Shown here piece by piece: positions 11,789-23,461 of a DNA stretch of 64,000 nt. Made by a program: the position numbers and the translations under genes. Where the stretch lies: positions 109,533-173,532 of the forward strand of contig JAAOMT010000074.1 in NCBI GenBank assembly GCA_016748015.1, read 5' to 3'. Position 1 is the stretch's first letter. Each line of letters opens with the position of its first letter. Origin of the DNA: Geosiphon pyriformis (taxonomy: Eukaryota > Glomeromycota > Glomeromycetes > Archaeosporales > Geosiphonaceae). Under the pieces are notes generated by a model, which ran no database searches, was not told the origin of the DNA, and worked only from the letters and a program-made list of their open reading frames with translations.

Positions 11789-13040
11789 AAATTTTTCTGA
11801 AATTCTTTTTACCTTTTAATCATAACTTTATCGAATATCTGAGTACAACCAATCTATAAATGTTGAAATTTTTTCCCAAATAAACGTTACAAATATATAT
11901 ATTTTGAATTACTAATAGTCTAAATATTTTGATTATGGTTTACAATTATTTCTTGCGTCAATCTGAAATTTTATTACGATAAGCAAATCAAGAAAATTCT
12001 ATTTCGTGAAAAATACAGGAAAGTCTATTGAGAATAATTTTAACTTTAAAAATCCCAATTTTCTTCATGTGAAAAATTAAAATTAAAATCCCATAACTTT
12101 CCAACTGGAATCTAAATTGTTCAACAATTCAATCCCGAATTCTTAGGGAAAAAACTTTATGATTATGCAGCAAGGATATTACAGTATTCGACACGACCGA
12201 AATGTGTTTAAAAAACTTGATTTTTGTCGTGTATTCGCACTTGCTAAGATCGATCACACCACTGGGCACTTTGGAGGAGTGCTATTTTATTATGTGCAAG
12301 GAATCCGAAGAATCAGTATCGTGAACATTTTTCAAAAAGATAAATTCAGGAATGGTGTTGGACTTGGACTTGGGTTTAAATTTTCCAGATCAATTTTTCC
12401 CTCATTTTGGAGTGTGTATCTGTGTATAGATTCCAAAGAATAACACAAAAATCTAATCTAATCTAAATTTTATATCATTTTAACATAATGTAATACATGT
12501 ACTTCGTTTCCATTTTCTAAGGAATTTCGATTTATGCCAACGTTTGACCACCAAATTTACCAGAACTTGAAATAAATTTCTAATTCTGAAATGAGGTTTT
12601 TTCTTGAGAATTTTATCTTATTCTATTTTTGCAAGGTGTTCGCATAATTTTTGATGACTATATATGTAAATTATTAGATTTTTGTTTCACACTTATTTTG
12701 ATTATTAGTATTATTATTAATTCACCCTCATTTTTGATTATTTTTATTCACCCTTATTTATAATTATTATTATTAAACAACAAAGCACTTTGTAATCTTT
12801 ATTTTGATGTTAGTAACTCCGAATTGCGAATATGGAAGAGGCCCAAAAGGACAAAAATTAAATAAAATTGGAATCATCAAAATGAGATCTTTCTTTGTCA
12901 ATCTTTCTAATATTCTTTTTAATTTAATAAAATTTCCAAGTAGGCCAGAGATTCCTTTCAATAAAAAGACTTAAGCCGGGTAAATCTAAAGTAATAAATA
13001 AATAAATAATATAATTTACGTAAATAGTGTAGGCCGCTTG
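11789..13040. other. Convergent intergenic region
   Basis: Lies between the 3' ends of endonuclease V (+) and RIB1 (-). AT-rich, with AATAAA-type signals (for example near 11879). A 7-bp inverted repeat, ACACGAC ... GTCGTGT, sits at about 12191-12233. Short frames here show no domain. Confidence 0.5.
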
Positions 13041-14228
13041 TCAGGGCAATAAAATCTCAGGCACATCAAGTAAATGTCTCATTCGTGCTATTTTTACTTT
13101 CAAATATTGATCAACCTCACTTTCAGTACGATCAGGATCATAATCCTGTTGCCATGCTTGTGGTATCATTGGTAAACGTTCTATCACTTTTATCCCATCA
13201 TTTTCTATCTGTTCAATTTTATCGGGATTATTGGTAAGCAAACGAATTTCAGTGAGACTTAAATCGACAAGAATCTGAGTTGCAATCTCGTATGTGCGAA
13301 GATCTGGTGGGTGTTGAAGAAGTAAATTGGCTGTTACTGTATCATGCCCTAGATCTTGTAGATTATAGGCTCTATTAAAAATATATAAGTTTGGTGCTGA
13401 TAAGAAAAAATCTGTTTTTCATACTCTATTAGGTAAATGAACCAGCTGATAAGGGAAAAAAAGAAATATTTACCTTAGCTTTTCAGCCAACCCTATACCA
13501 CGACCTTCTTGTCGTAAATAAACTATAACACCTCGGCCTTCCTTCTGAATCAACTGCATAGCTTTTTGTAATTGTTCACCACAATCGCATCTAGCACTGT
13601 GTACCGTTTCACCTGTGAAACATTCAGAATGAATTCTTACTAATGGCGGAGGAGGCACAAGTCGTTGATCTGATATCAGTGATGAAGATGAATATTCTAA
13701 TGTATCTGATCTTATCCTCCCAGGTTTTAACCGTCCAGCGTATGCCCCGCGTAAAATTCTATCCATTTCCGTTTCGTTGACACGTGGTGTATCTAAAGTT
13801 CGGCTACGAATATCATCACCATACACGACTGCCAAATGTTCTTTGTTATCTCCATTGTTCTTGTAAAGATACAGAAAAAACTCGCCCGTAGAAGTGGGAA
13901 TCCTTGCACGCACTTGACACTCTACCTTTGTTGTGGTCCTGGCCAAGGCTAATAGCGAAGGTGGAGTAGTAGGCGGGGTTGGAGCTGTCTCCGGAGTTCG
14001 AAGCGAAAGTCTATGGAGTTGAGGGCCATTATTTTTTATTATATTAGAATAAGCTTTTTTGGTAACCGCGTTCACAAAAGGACGTTTTCTCGAGGAGGAT
14101 GAAGACAAAAGGTGACCAGATTTGGGAGTTGTTATTGTTTGTGGTGGTTTTATGTTTGTTATAATCCCGACTGGTGTGGTTGAGGCCTGTTCAGGCAAGG
14201 AGCTTTTTTTAAAAGTAGAAACATCCAT
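13041..14228 (-). CDS. RIB1: GTP cyclohydrolase II (riboflavin biosynthesis, first step)
   Basis: Two exons (14228-13474 and 13371-13041) encode 361 aa. It converts GTP to 2,5-diamino-6-ribosylamino-pyrimidinone phosphate, formate and pyrophosphate. The core lies in about residues 190-340: [19 protein letters not shown] carries the zinc cysteines Cys203, Cys214 and Cys216; RQEGRGIGL (239-247) is the GTP-binding/catalytic loop; [12 protein letters not shown] follows directly across the intron; LTNNPDK and the EIxxxGI region close the domain. Residues 1-110 are Ser/Thr/Pro-rich and disordered, as in other fungal RIB1 proteins. It stands alone, unlike the bacterial ribBA fusion: no DHBP synthase domain is seen. 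The intron splits the Arg codon in EKLR|AYNL. Confidence 0.96.
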
Positions 14229-14615
14229 TGATTAAAGATAGGATTTTAGGTCAATGCTAGTACAAGTAACTCAATCAATAATCATTGATCTAATGATCCT
14301 TTACGATTGCTACCGGGATCGGGCAAAATAATACGCAAAATTTTTTCTTAAAATTCCAAAGCGATTGGTTTTCTTTTTTTTTTTTCAGCAGGTGATATAT
14401 ATAAAGTCTGTAAAAACGTGTACTACATGTAATACTTTAATTTCATTACAAGATGATATTTGTCATTAGATTTTCAAGTATTTGTCAGATCTTTTAACAG
14501 AGGTTACACCTCATATTCTATCAAGATTTAATTTTCGCAATAACAAAATTTCAACGAATATAAAATCTTGGCAAGATCTACATCTTCTTCTTAAGATTAA
14601 AATTATCTAGAAGGC
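14229..14615. other. RIB1 upstream region and Mpv17-like gene 3' UTR
   Basis: No coding frame supported. AT-rich with a T-run near 14370-14387; it should contain the RIB1 promoter. Confidence 0.45.
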
Positions 14616-14817
14616 TCATTCAGTGGTTTCACTGTTCAACAAGCTGAGGTACATTGTCCAAAGGACTCCAATAGAGCTAACAAAAGGAACGCGATATCGT
14701 AAAGGAAGAAATCTGAAATTAATGAGTTGTACGAGGGGCCATATCGCATAATTAGCCTTTAAAGCCGGTATATATGCCTAAGATGCGAAAAATATATATT
14801 AGCCTTTTTATTTTTGC

Positions 14818-14887
<70 letters not shown>

Positions 14888-15524
14888 TATTTATTATTTA
14901 TTATAATGGTTGGGAATGAGCTCTTTCAACAAAGTTTTGACTCTAAATTCTTACCTCACTAAATTTTTCTTTGATCCCTTGTATTCCATTGCCTTCTAAG
15001 AGTCCGATCACACTAAAAAATACCGCTAATCCAATCGGAGCAAATGCTAATTGATCAACCACTGTTCTTTTACATACAGTGCGCATCATTTGTACCCGGG
15101 ACATTCCTCCAGCACTAATTCCACCTTTGACATCGATATTCATCGTTTCTTGCGGCATGGGAAATCTTTTTTCCAGAAAGCTAAACCAATTATGAATAAC
15201 CGGTGCAAACATAAATCCATAACCAGAAAATCTGGCAAGACGGGCGATATCGAATGCTATTGTAGTCGTCGTTGTCCCCGCCTCACCACTCGGATTTGTC
15301 GAAATAAATGTTTCATGTGTTGGAGGAAGAAATAGATCCATTTCACGAGTCATTAATGGTCCCTGTTCTTTGAAATTGTTTAATCTTAGGATGGTGATCG
15401 CTTGCGCAAGGATATCTGATAAAGCCGCGAGGCTTGCATTTGTTAAAGCCAACGTGATCAAGGGGTGGCTGTGATATTGAGTGCTGTAGAAACGGTTTGC
15501 AGCCACAAAGACATTAAGTGCCAT
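14616..15524 (-). CDS. Mpv17/PMP22 family membrane protein (Sym1-like)
   Basis: Two exons (15524-14955 and 14777-14616) encode 243 aa. These four-helix proteins sit in the mitochondrial inner membrane or the peroxisome and are thought to form channels; yeast Sym1 is needed for growth on ethanol under heat stress. The N-terminus YHSHPLITLALTNASLAALSD is the usual first helix and loop; FSGYGFMFAPVIHNWFSFLEKRFP and DQLAFAPIGLAVFFSVIGLLEG are the middle blocks. The second exon gives AYIPALKANYAIWPLVQLIN, then FRFLPLRYRVPFVSSIGVLW, the diagnostic C-terminal signature. The 177-base intron contains a long (TTA)n tract. An inserted hydrophilic stretch near residues 50-85 is longer than usual. Confidence 0.94.
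14815..14895. repeat. (TTA)n microsatellite in the Mpv17-like gene intron
   Basis: More than 20 ATT/TTA units within intron 14954-14778, ending in ATTTATTTATT. Confidence 0.95.
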
Positions 15525-15877
15525 TTTTGTTTAATATGAAAAAAGAAATTTGAATTCGTAATGGACAGCTCAAAAGAATCAACTTTTTTATAAAGATATT
15601 TTGTAGGGATGGCCAAATTATCGTATTGATCAATAAATATTCATCGTTATTATATCATCTTTTGATTTTAATATGCAAAATAAGCTCGCTCGATGACGTT
15701 AATATGACTTCCATGAAATGACTTATCTGATATTCGAAATTCAAAAAATTGTTACCACGTGTACTTTCGAACTCTTATGATCAGTGAAATCGATTTTTCA
15801 TTAGATTACAGGATTCCCTACGATTTCTTTAACCTTTTTCTTCTAAAAGAATCTAACTCCTTTAGCTTGTTTACAAA
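15525..15877. promoter_or_regulatory. Divergent promoter, Mpv17-like gene and SYS1
   Basis: 353 bases between two divergent ATGs, without coding frames. Moderately AT-rich; no specific operator recognised. Confidence 0.5.
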
Positions 15878-16715
15878 ATGAGAAGAAAACAAACTTTTCG
15901 CACAACCGTTTGGGACCCTCTTCTAATCGTCGCACAGGTAAGTCATAAACATACTTTTTCTGATTTATTACTACTTGCGACCAACCGTTTACTGAATGTT
16001 TCTCGCTTCGTACGTGTTAGATCGTTGCTTTACAAACTTTGTATTATAGTTCAATTTCTATTATCATACTATTCACTTTATTAATAACTGGAAACGATAT
16101 CTCACTAGATCACCTTCTAAATTATCGAGAATTTCGTGGAGATACGGTGTTTGGGTGGACTTTAGCATTCGCTTGGATAGCCAACTCAGTTGTGGGGTGA
16201 GTTTTTGTATAAATAGTTTTATAGGAATAGTAAATACATGATGAAATTTTTCTTGATTTAGAAATTTTAATCTAACAAATAATTTTTTCTTCAATATTAT
16301 TACCATTACCGCCCTTTCTACCTCTTCCAATTTCTTGAATGGTCATCCCATATTTAGGATATATCTTTTGTTACGTGTAGTTGAGCGCGCCAAGCAAGTC
16401 TTAGATTTTACGCTTACGCTGCATTTTTTCCATCTGCTTATTACGAGTTACTATTCCGGTCACATACCCACAACAATTATCTGGTGGGCAATAAATATTA
16501 TTAATTGTTGTATAATGATTTTTGGTGGGGAGTTATATTGCATGCGAAAGGAGATGGAGCCAATCATGCTCACTAGTGATGGTAATGTCGAAAGTGGTAG
16601 TGTTGTGAGTGGTGGAGGCAGTGGTACGACTATTATAAAAAATAAAAAGAGTTTAGAAATCGATAGGGATCGTTATGAGATGGTGGCGATGGACGAAATT
16701 GAAATAGGTGGATGA
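15878..16715 (+). CDS. SYS1: SYS1 family Golgi membrane protein
   Basis: Three exons (15878-15937, 16021-16196, 16358-16715) encode 197 aa. SYS1 recruits the Arf-like GTPase Arl3/ARFRP1 to the trans-Golgi and so supports endosome-Golgi traffic. The N-terminus FRTTVWDPLLIVAQIVALQT is diagnostic; helix 1 continues through YYSSISIIILFTLL, helix 2 through TLAFAWIANSVVG, followed by ERAKQVLDFTLTLHFFHLL, the best-conserved block, and a last helix TTIIWWAINIINCCIMIFGG. The C-terminal tail from about residue 140 is cytosolic, Gly/Ser-rich and acidic, longer than the human tail. Both introns split conserved hydrophobic segments exactly in phase. Confidence 0.95.
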
Positions 16716-17500
16716 TGAATTAGAGAGATTCGATTGGTATTTTATGGAGTTATTTGAATATTTTTTCAATTCGGACTATAGATTTTTGAGAGAAATGGAC
16801 TCTTTACATTTTATAATTGATTTTCCAGTCAAAAACAAAACACATGGTGAATAAATTGAAATTTCAAAATATAATTTTTGATTTACATGTTAAAACATTA
16901 GAAGATTAGAACAAACCTAAGTTGGATTATTATTAATTAGTATTTTTCGTTTTTTGTAAAAAAAGATGACTTCAAAAATTAAATAACGGTATTTTAAATT
17001 ATGGATAAGTTTTATTTAATCAAAAATTTATTTAACAAAACGGTTAAATTTTTCACATTTTTTGTGAAAACTTCTAAACAATCAAAATCATTGCAAGCTA
17101 TTCGTGATAATAACTGAGAGAATGTGAAAATTTTTCTTTGAATCTATGTTTCCTATAATAAGAAAATCTATCTTTCCTATAATAAAAAAATCTAGAAAAA
17201 TAAAATAAAATACTCATTCAGAATGAAACTTGATCAATGATGATTTTGAATTTGTTTAGGAAAGATCATATCATACATTAAAAGAATGACTATAAGACAA
17301 AAGGATAGATTTTTGGGGATTTTTATCTACTCTTGTTACTTTAGTCTTTTTGCTTATGAGAAATTGATTTGTAACTAGTTTCCCGTTTTGAGAAATAGCA
17401 CAAATATGAGTTCTACCTTAAAATTAGAGGATTTAAAAAAAAATACTCTTTTTTAAAGTTCATTGTATTAACATTGTCATAAATACTTATTCTGCGCGCA
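16716..17500. other. Intergenic
   Basis: AT-rich DNA after SYS1 with no supported gene. Two near-identical 'TTTCCTATAATAA' units occur at about 17149-17189. Confidence 0.45.
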
Positions 17501-17502
17501 CC

Positions 17503-18450
17503 ATGGAAAACTTTGAAATTAAAAGAACTCGTCCAGAAGCTGATGATTGCAACAAGTGTCGAACGTGTTTAAGAGAGTATTGTCGAAGGTTGGAGGAATC
17601 GGTGCAGCGCATGTGTCTTCATATTTTTTTAAAAAACTTTATCGAGACTTTTCAAGCGGCAATAAAGAAGTTGATGAAATAATTAAGAATCGAATCTATA
17701 TTCCTCATAAATGTATACGATTATATGGCAGAGTCAAATAATAAGATTGGATTCCATGGAAATTTTTAAAGAATATCAACAAAATTGATAAGGGAAGATT
17801 CGGTACAATTTATAAAGCAACAGTAATTGACGGAATTATTAATAAACATTGTATAAAACATCATGGTAAAATGGTGGTATAAAAGAAAAGGTGAGGAAGG
17901 GGGAAGAAGAAAGGTAGGAAGTAGCAATAAAATTTATAGATATCTGATGAAGGCCGGGAACTAGGAATTACGCATACTCGATTACGGGATTGTAGATGAA
18001 TTTCGCCGAACATGGATACATGCAGAAATATTTATTTTTCTAAAATAGGTATTGTATACCCCCTACACTTGGGCAACATCTTACAATATGAAGCTTATCG
18101 GAGTCAAAACCTACAAACAATGAAACAAAAAAAGTAAAATTTGGTGTTTTCCGTACATATATTCTCACCAGAAGTTTTAGAGAAGATACTTATAGTTTAA
18201 GATCATTATTATTATGGAAATTGGCAAATCCCTTTCAAGATTTTCCTTATAACGCCATGGTACTAGACCTAAAATTATTTCACCCCTTTTTCTACCTTGT
18301 GTCGCCTACCGCTGAAGAAATCGGTGAGAAAAATTGGTAATAAGTTTATAAATGATAGAAGGGATCAGGGATCACAAAATTATATAAAGAAACAGCGGGA
18401 AGGCAACAAACCTTCAAAAACAAACGATAATAATTTATCCAGGAGCAGTC
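17503..18450 (+). pseudogene. Decayed protein-kinase gene of the type amplified in Rhizophagus
   Basis: Fragments of one kinase appear in order but in different frames. They are a short Cys motif CNKCRTC near 17550; a block FSSGNKEVDEIIKN (17655-17692) like the linker I recall before the domain; the P-loop region IDKGRFGTIYKA (17783-17818); LHLGNILQ (about 18067-18090), resembling the catalytic-loop tail; an SPEVLE block (about 18168-18186), resembling APE; and NPFQDFPYNAMV (about 18219-18262). Stops and frame changes separate every block, the Lys and DFG regions are not legible, and no intact frame exceeds about 65 aa. In family order this is a dead TKL-like kinase. The parent family is recalled, not searched. 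Confidence 0.75.
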
Positions 18451-18477
18451 ATGGTTGATTCATTTAATTTATAAATG

Positions 18478-18560
18478 ATTAATTTTTAATGATTAATTGA
18501 TTAACTGATTAATTGGCTAACTGATTAATTGATTAATTGATTAACCGGTTAATTGATTGG
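18478..18560. repeat. Tandem TGATTAAT(T)-type short repeat
   Basis: Repeated GATTAATTGATTAACTGATTAATTGG-like units of 8-9 bases mark the left border of the AT-rich tract. Confidence 0.8.
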
Positions 18561-20085
18561 TTAAATTAATATTTTACATATTTTTATATTAAATCTTTTT
18601 TTATTATAATTTTTATTTGTATTGATTGATTGATTAATTAATTTTTTATAAAACAATAAATCTTATTTGAAATTTATTTATAATATTATAATAGTATTTA
18701 TTTAATTTTTTAAATTATTCTATTGTTATTTTAAAATTAACTTAAAAGCAAATTGTGTATTAACAAAGTATGATCTTTTTATTTGATATTAAATAATTAA
18801 TAAAATAAAAAAATCATATATTTTTATTTATATTAATTTTTTATTTATTAAAATACTATTTAATTAATTAATTTATTATTATTTTAATTTTAATAAATTA
18901 AAATCATAATAAATATAATATAGATATTAAAATTTTATAAAACAATTAAATTTTAGATTTTAAAAAACTTTGTTTAAATTTATATATATTTTTTTAATAT
19001 TATAATAAAATATAATTTAATAAGTTTTACAATGTTTTTATTTTTAAAATTAAAATTATAAGTTTAATTTACACATTTTTTTATATGTAATTAATTACTT
19101 AAATTAAAAATTAATAAATACTTATTTATTTTTCAAATTAAAAACTTTTAATATTTTAATTTTACTAAAATAATTATTAAATATTTGTTTATTTTTAATA
19201 TATTTATGTAATTACTTTTTAATAATATTTTTATAATTTTTAATATTTATATTAAAATTTATTTTAATAATTACAAAAAAAGTAATTAAATTTACTAAAA
19301 GTTTAATTTTTACTATAAATTTAACTAAAACAAATTATACAACTTAAATTTTTTTAAAAATTAAATATATTTTGTTAATAAAAAAAAACTGAATATTATT
19401 AAAAAACAGCAGTTTTAACATAAAATATTAAGTTAATAAATCAATTTAAAAAAACTTAAAAATTTTTTATTAATAGTTAAAAACTGTTTTGTATTGTTTT
19501 TATCTTTTATAAAAACTTTTTAAGTATAAAAACTATTAAAAATAATAATAAAAATGTTGTTTTTTTTTTATTTTTTATTTTTTATTTTAATTATTATAAA
19601 TATAAAAATAAATGTTTTATTTATTTATATTTTAAAAAAAATATATATATATAATTATATAATATTTAAACAATAATAAAATTTTTAATCAATATTATTT
19701 ATTTAAAAAATCAAGTTTTATTGTTTTATTTTTAGTTTTTACTATAAATTAATATTTATATATAATTTATATTTATATAAAATGTTAAATATGTATAAAA
19801 AACACATAATTTATATTTATGTTTAATATATAACTTATAAATAATAATTAAATTATATTTTAAACATTTTTATTATTATTAAATTTGATTATATATTAAT
19901 GTAAAACTTAAATATTAATTAATTATGTAATTTTGTTAAATTTTTTAAAAATTAAAAAAAGTAATATAATAAACAAAAAAACTATTATTTAATTTTCTTA
20001 AGTAATTTATAATAAATCATATTTATTAAATAATTTTACATATTTTTGTGAAGTATTTTATTTTATTTAGTAGCTTACAGCTAAA
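18480..20085 (+). repeat. AT-rich dispersed repeat, copy A
   Basis: Over 85% A+T by eye, with no coding content. Around 19404-19450 it carries a block (AGTTTTAACATAAAATATTA and following AGTTAATAAATCAATTT) that recurs in the same orientation near 29249, 54524 and 58216. The preceding 150 bases (for example 19254-19300) also match copy B near 29070. The edge at about 18480 starts with a simple 'TTAATTGATTAA' tandem. Confidence 0.7.
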
Positions 20086-20138
20086 ATCAAGTGTTGAATG
20101 ATAAATATCCCATAATTTTACTTAGAGATTCGATCTTT

Positions 20139-20517
20139 TAGCAGGTTGATCCCGGTCCGGTCCTTTTAGCCATGTGACCAAGCATAGGACCCGGTCCTAC
20201 CTAAGGATCATCCCATAAAAGAAAAATCGCAACATGACGATATCTTAAGTACCAGCTAATAGTAAACGCGAATTAAATAAGAATCAAGTTAATTACTTAA
20301 TTTTATTTCATTATATGATTCATGAATCTGGCTTTTCAAATTTCCATTATCTTTTTCGTAGTTACGCTCATATTAAAACTGTTCCGATTACTATTCATCA
20401 TCCTTTGGATCGGTCCCATTTTTAGGTCTCATGAACTAAGTCCTTGAATCTTGGTCCGGTCCGGTTCTGCCTAGGATGAGCGGTCTTTAGACTGGACGGA
20501 CCGATTAACATCCCTAG
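20139..20517. mobile_element. Possible hAT-like non-autonomous element
   Basis: About 380 bases with similar but imperfect inverted ends. The left end starts TAGCAGGTTGATCCCGGTCC. The right end, read inward, starts CTAGGGATGTTAATCGGTCC. Both then continue with GGACCGG-type motifs, and CCGGTCCTACCTAAGGAT (left) resembles CCGGTTCTGCCTAGGAT (right). hAT termini often start (C/T)AGGG(A/G)TG and have GGTCCG-like subterminal repeats. I could not see a clear 8-bp target duplication and there is no transposase. Confidence 0.35.
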
Positions 20518-20626
20518 TTTTACTGATATGGCTATTTATTTATCATATTATACCATATTATATCATATCATTTTTAACTCATTTGATTTGAAAATCATTG
20601 ATCTTCAAAAAAAGTTGGAGTTGAGA

Positions 20627-20996
20627 ATGCCACTTTCTCCACTATCAAAATATCAAACCAAATGGTTTACCTTCACCCCGGCCCTTCAACGAGCTCGAAA
20701 GCCATGGCGCACCACAAATGCCCTTGGTGGAATCATTTTATTTGGCTTCGCTGCCGCAGTCTGTATCCTTTTTATGATGAAGCCTTTTTTTAACTTGAAA
20801 GAAATTTAAGTTTAAACCAATCTGATTATTGGTAATCTTTAATTTGCCTCATCCCCTTTCTAATATATGTTCAGACTCTTATTCAATTTTTGCAATCAAG
20901 CAAGATGATTTTAGCGATGTCCTTTTGCCACCACTACCCTCTACACCTTCATCAAACTCATCTTCCACAGAGAATAATGACGTATCAGTGAAATGA
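20627..20996 (+). CDS. COA3: Cytochrome c oxidase assembly factor 3 (COA3/CCDC56 family)
   Basis: Two exons (20627-20762 and 20875-20996) encode 85 aa. COA3 is a small inner-mitochondrial-membrane protein that binds newly made Cox1 and coordinates its translation with complex IV assembly. A basic N-terminus with RARKPWRTTNALGG leads into one membrane segment (about residues 33-50, IILFGFAAAVYSYSIF); exon 2 then supplies the family signature AIKQDDFSDVL and a Ser/Pro-rich tail. Without the intron the frame would end in an unrelated FFNLKEI. The ATG at 20627 is preferred over the in-frame one at 20528, which would add a hydrophobic segment not typical of the family. Confidence 0.88.
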
Positions 20997-21403
20997 CTAC
21001 AAATCTTGGCCAAAAAATTAATGAAATCAAGAAAATTGGAAAAGACTGGCGTATCATGAGAAAGTTGGCCAGGAATTTTCTTGGCAATCTGGGGGAATCC
21101 CAATGAAAGGGGATTCTATTTTATCTAGCTTTGAGGATCGGTTAATTATTACCAAATGCAGACCTCTTTTAAAAGAAAACAACCCAAAAATGACTAAAAA
21201 ATAATATGGTGTGAGGGTCTGTGATTCTCAAGAGCCCCGCACAGATAGTTTATTTTTAGTGTACAAGTTTAATAAATAAAATCTGTATTATGTAAGGAGC
21301 GTAAATACACATTCTTAATCTATAAATTTATGAGAGCAGGGCATCTTTAATAAATCTCTTCTACATTCTACGTAATAGTCTGATTCAAAAAGCGGCCAAA
21401 AGT
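20997..21403. other. Intergenic between COA3 and RVS167
   Basis: No coding frame supported. Contains COA3 3' sequence with AATAAA at about 21271-21276 and the RVS167 promoter. Confidence 0.5.
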
Positions 21404-23461
21404 ATGAGCTGGTAAATATTTTGTTGTCTGTATCTTCACCTGAGGGAACTCTTGAACTGCCAAAAATTTAACACTACCGTTACCTTTACCAAGGAAAGGT
21501 ATTGCCAAAGCCGTTGCACGTGTTCCACAACGGTTAAGAGGTGAAAGTAAGTAAAGTATTTAGGAAACTAGTTGTCGAAAAAAGAGGTAGCCCAGTTGAT
21601 ATAGATATATTTTTTCCCTTTCGGTGACACCCGCCAACTTGTATGAGGGAGGACGATCGGTCGCTTATGAGACATTTCAACATTCCCTTGTTTATAATGA
21701 AAATCAACAAGGATTCTCATTAGATTTTAGATTAAAGTAGAAATTTCAATTCATATTCATCAATTCTGTCTTTTCACCTGCGTTTAGCGACACATGATAC
21801 TGAATTCGATGATATAAATGCAAGATTTGCTGAACTTGCAAAGAGGACTGAAAAATTACATACAGATGCAATCAAGTTTAGAGATGCGGTCTCGGGTACG
21901 TGAAATCAAAATTTATTCTTGATCGTTTCATTCTTTGTATAAATCTCTGATATATGCTTTGTTTTCTAGGAATGCTCAATCATCAAGCCAACTTTGCCGA
22001 AATTTTGGAAGATATTTATAACCCCGTAACTGGTGGCTTGGCTGCCGAAGTAGGGACAATACGTCGCACGCAAACTCCTGCTCCATCGATGAAAACAGTT
22101 GGAGAGTTCTCGAAGGTTATGACAGATATTAGAGATACAATATTACCAGAATTGGTATGGAATTGCAACACTTGTAATTTGAAATTTGGATTTTTTCAAC
22201 TAGCCACTTTCTCTTATAATTCAGGAACTCATTGATCGTAAAGTAGTTCAACCAGCGAGTGATTTCTTTAACATTACTAAATTAATTACAAAGACAATTA
22301 CAAAACGAGATCACAAGCGAATTGATTATGACAGACACAGGAATGCCTTAAAGAAATTAAAAGACAAAAAAGATAAATCTTTGAGTGACGAAAAGGCTCT
22401 TTATAAAGTAAGTATAATTTTCAACTTGTGAAACTTTAATTGCAAAATTTTTTAAATCATTTTTTTTTGGCTTTAAGCTCGAGGAACAAGTTGACCAATC
22501 GACTAAAGATTACGAGCATTATAATAGTTTACTTAAAAACGAGTTACCGATGTTTTTCGAGTATCGGACACAATTTATCGAGCCCATATTTCAAGAATTT
22601 TATCATATGCAATTGAAAATTTACGGACTTTTATTAGACCGTATGGAGAAATTGGGAGCTTCTGGTTACTTTGATATGGGCTCGGACATAATGGAGGGAT
22701 TTGATACAAGGCGTGGTGATATACAAGAACAGATTGAAAGTTTAACGCTTATTGGGAGAAAAGCCAAACTGGAACGACGCGATAGTGGTAAATTGATTAT
22801 TCTCGGATTCTTTCAATGAATATCTCTTTAAAATATTCCTAATAATAGTGACTCTTCTATACAATAATCAGATACATCATCAATCTCGGAAACAAATTCA
22901 GAAATTGCAAGAAGTCCAAGCTCCTTATCGACTACTGGGGCCTCTAGATCGCGCAGAGTTAATATCCCACCGTTAGAAGAGAAAGATTATTACGATGAAG
23001 ATGATAATCGTGATTATGAGGATGTCCCACCTGCATATACTCCCACATCCATTTCCACACCTAGTCTACGAAATATCAATGCTGTTGGTACAAGTAGTAG
23101 CAGTAGTCGAAGCTCTCTAAACGCTATCCCTAAATTTTCAACAGCAGCAGCAGTAGCAGCTAACAAAGTACCTCCACCCCGTCCACCAACTCATACCAAA
23201 CCAAGACCTTCCTTGAAATATGTAATTGCCTTGTATGATTATGAAGCTCAGGCAGACGGTGATTTGTCTTTTAAGAAGGATGATAAAATTCAAGTGGTCG
23301 AGCGGACCGAGGATGCAAATGATTGGTGGACGGGGAAATTGAATGGTGTGACTGGCGTGTTTCCAGGTTTGAACTTCACCAGAAAATATATTCATATTTG
23401 TCTATTCCATTTTCTTGCTCATTTCTTTTTTGAAACAGGAAATTACGTTGCTGAAATTTGA
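21404..23461 (+). CDS. RVS167: BAR-SH3 domain protein, amphiphysin-like (Rvs167/Hob1)
   Basis: Eight exons give 454 aa: 21404-21411, 21494-21546, 21788-21895, 21970-22154, 22225-22407, 22478-22787, 22872-23366, 23439-23461. The first exon is an 8-base microexon (Met-Ser-Trp split), yielding MSWKGIAKAV, the classic Hob1/Rvs167 start. The BAR domain covers about residues 1-245 ([66 protein letters not shown]). A Ser/Pro/Asp-rich linker with PPPRPP follows, then a C-terminal SH3 (about 398-454) with ALYDYEA, DDWW-like NDWWTGKL and GVFPGNYV. The protein bends membranes at endocytic sites and binds actin regulators through the SH3. It converges with the next gene. Confidence 0.96.

Noticed and set aside
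12159-12443. 94-aa frame between endonuclease V and RIB1
   Set aside because: Lies in a convergent intergenic region, has no recognisable domain and no start or splice support.
14774-14962. Another poly-isoleucine open frame
   Set aside because: Translation of the (TTA)n repeat inside the Mpv17-like intron, on the wrong strand for the gene.
17547-17741. 64-aa frame as a stand-alone gene
   Set aside because: It is one frame-block of the decayed kinase; family blocks continue in other frames on both sides.
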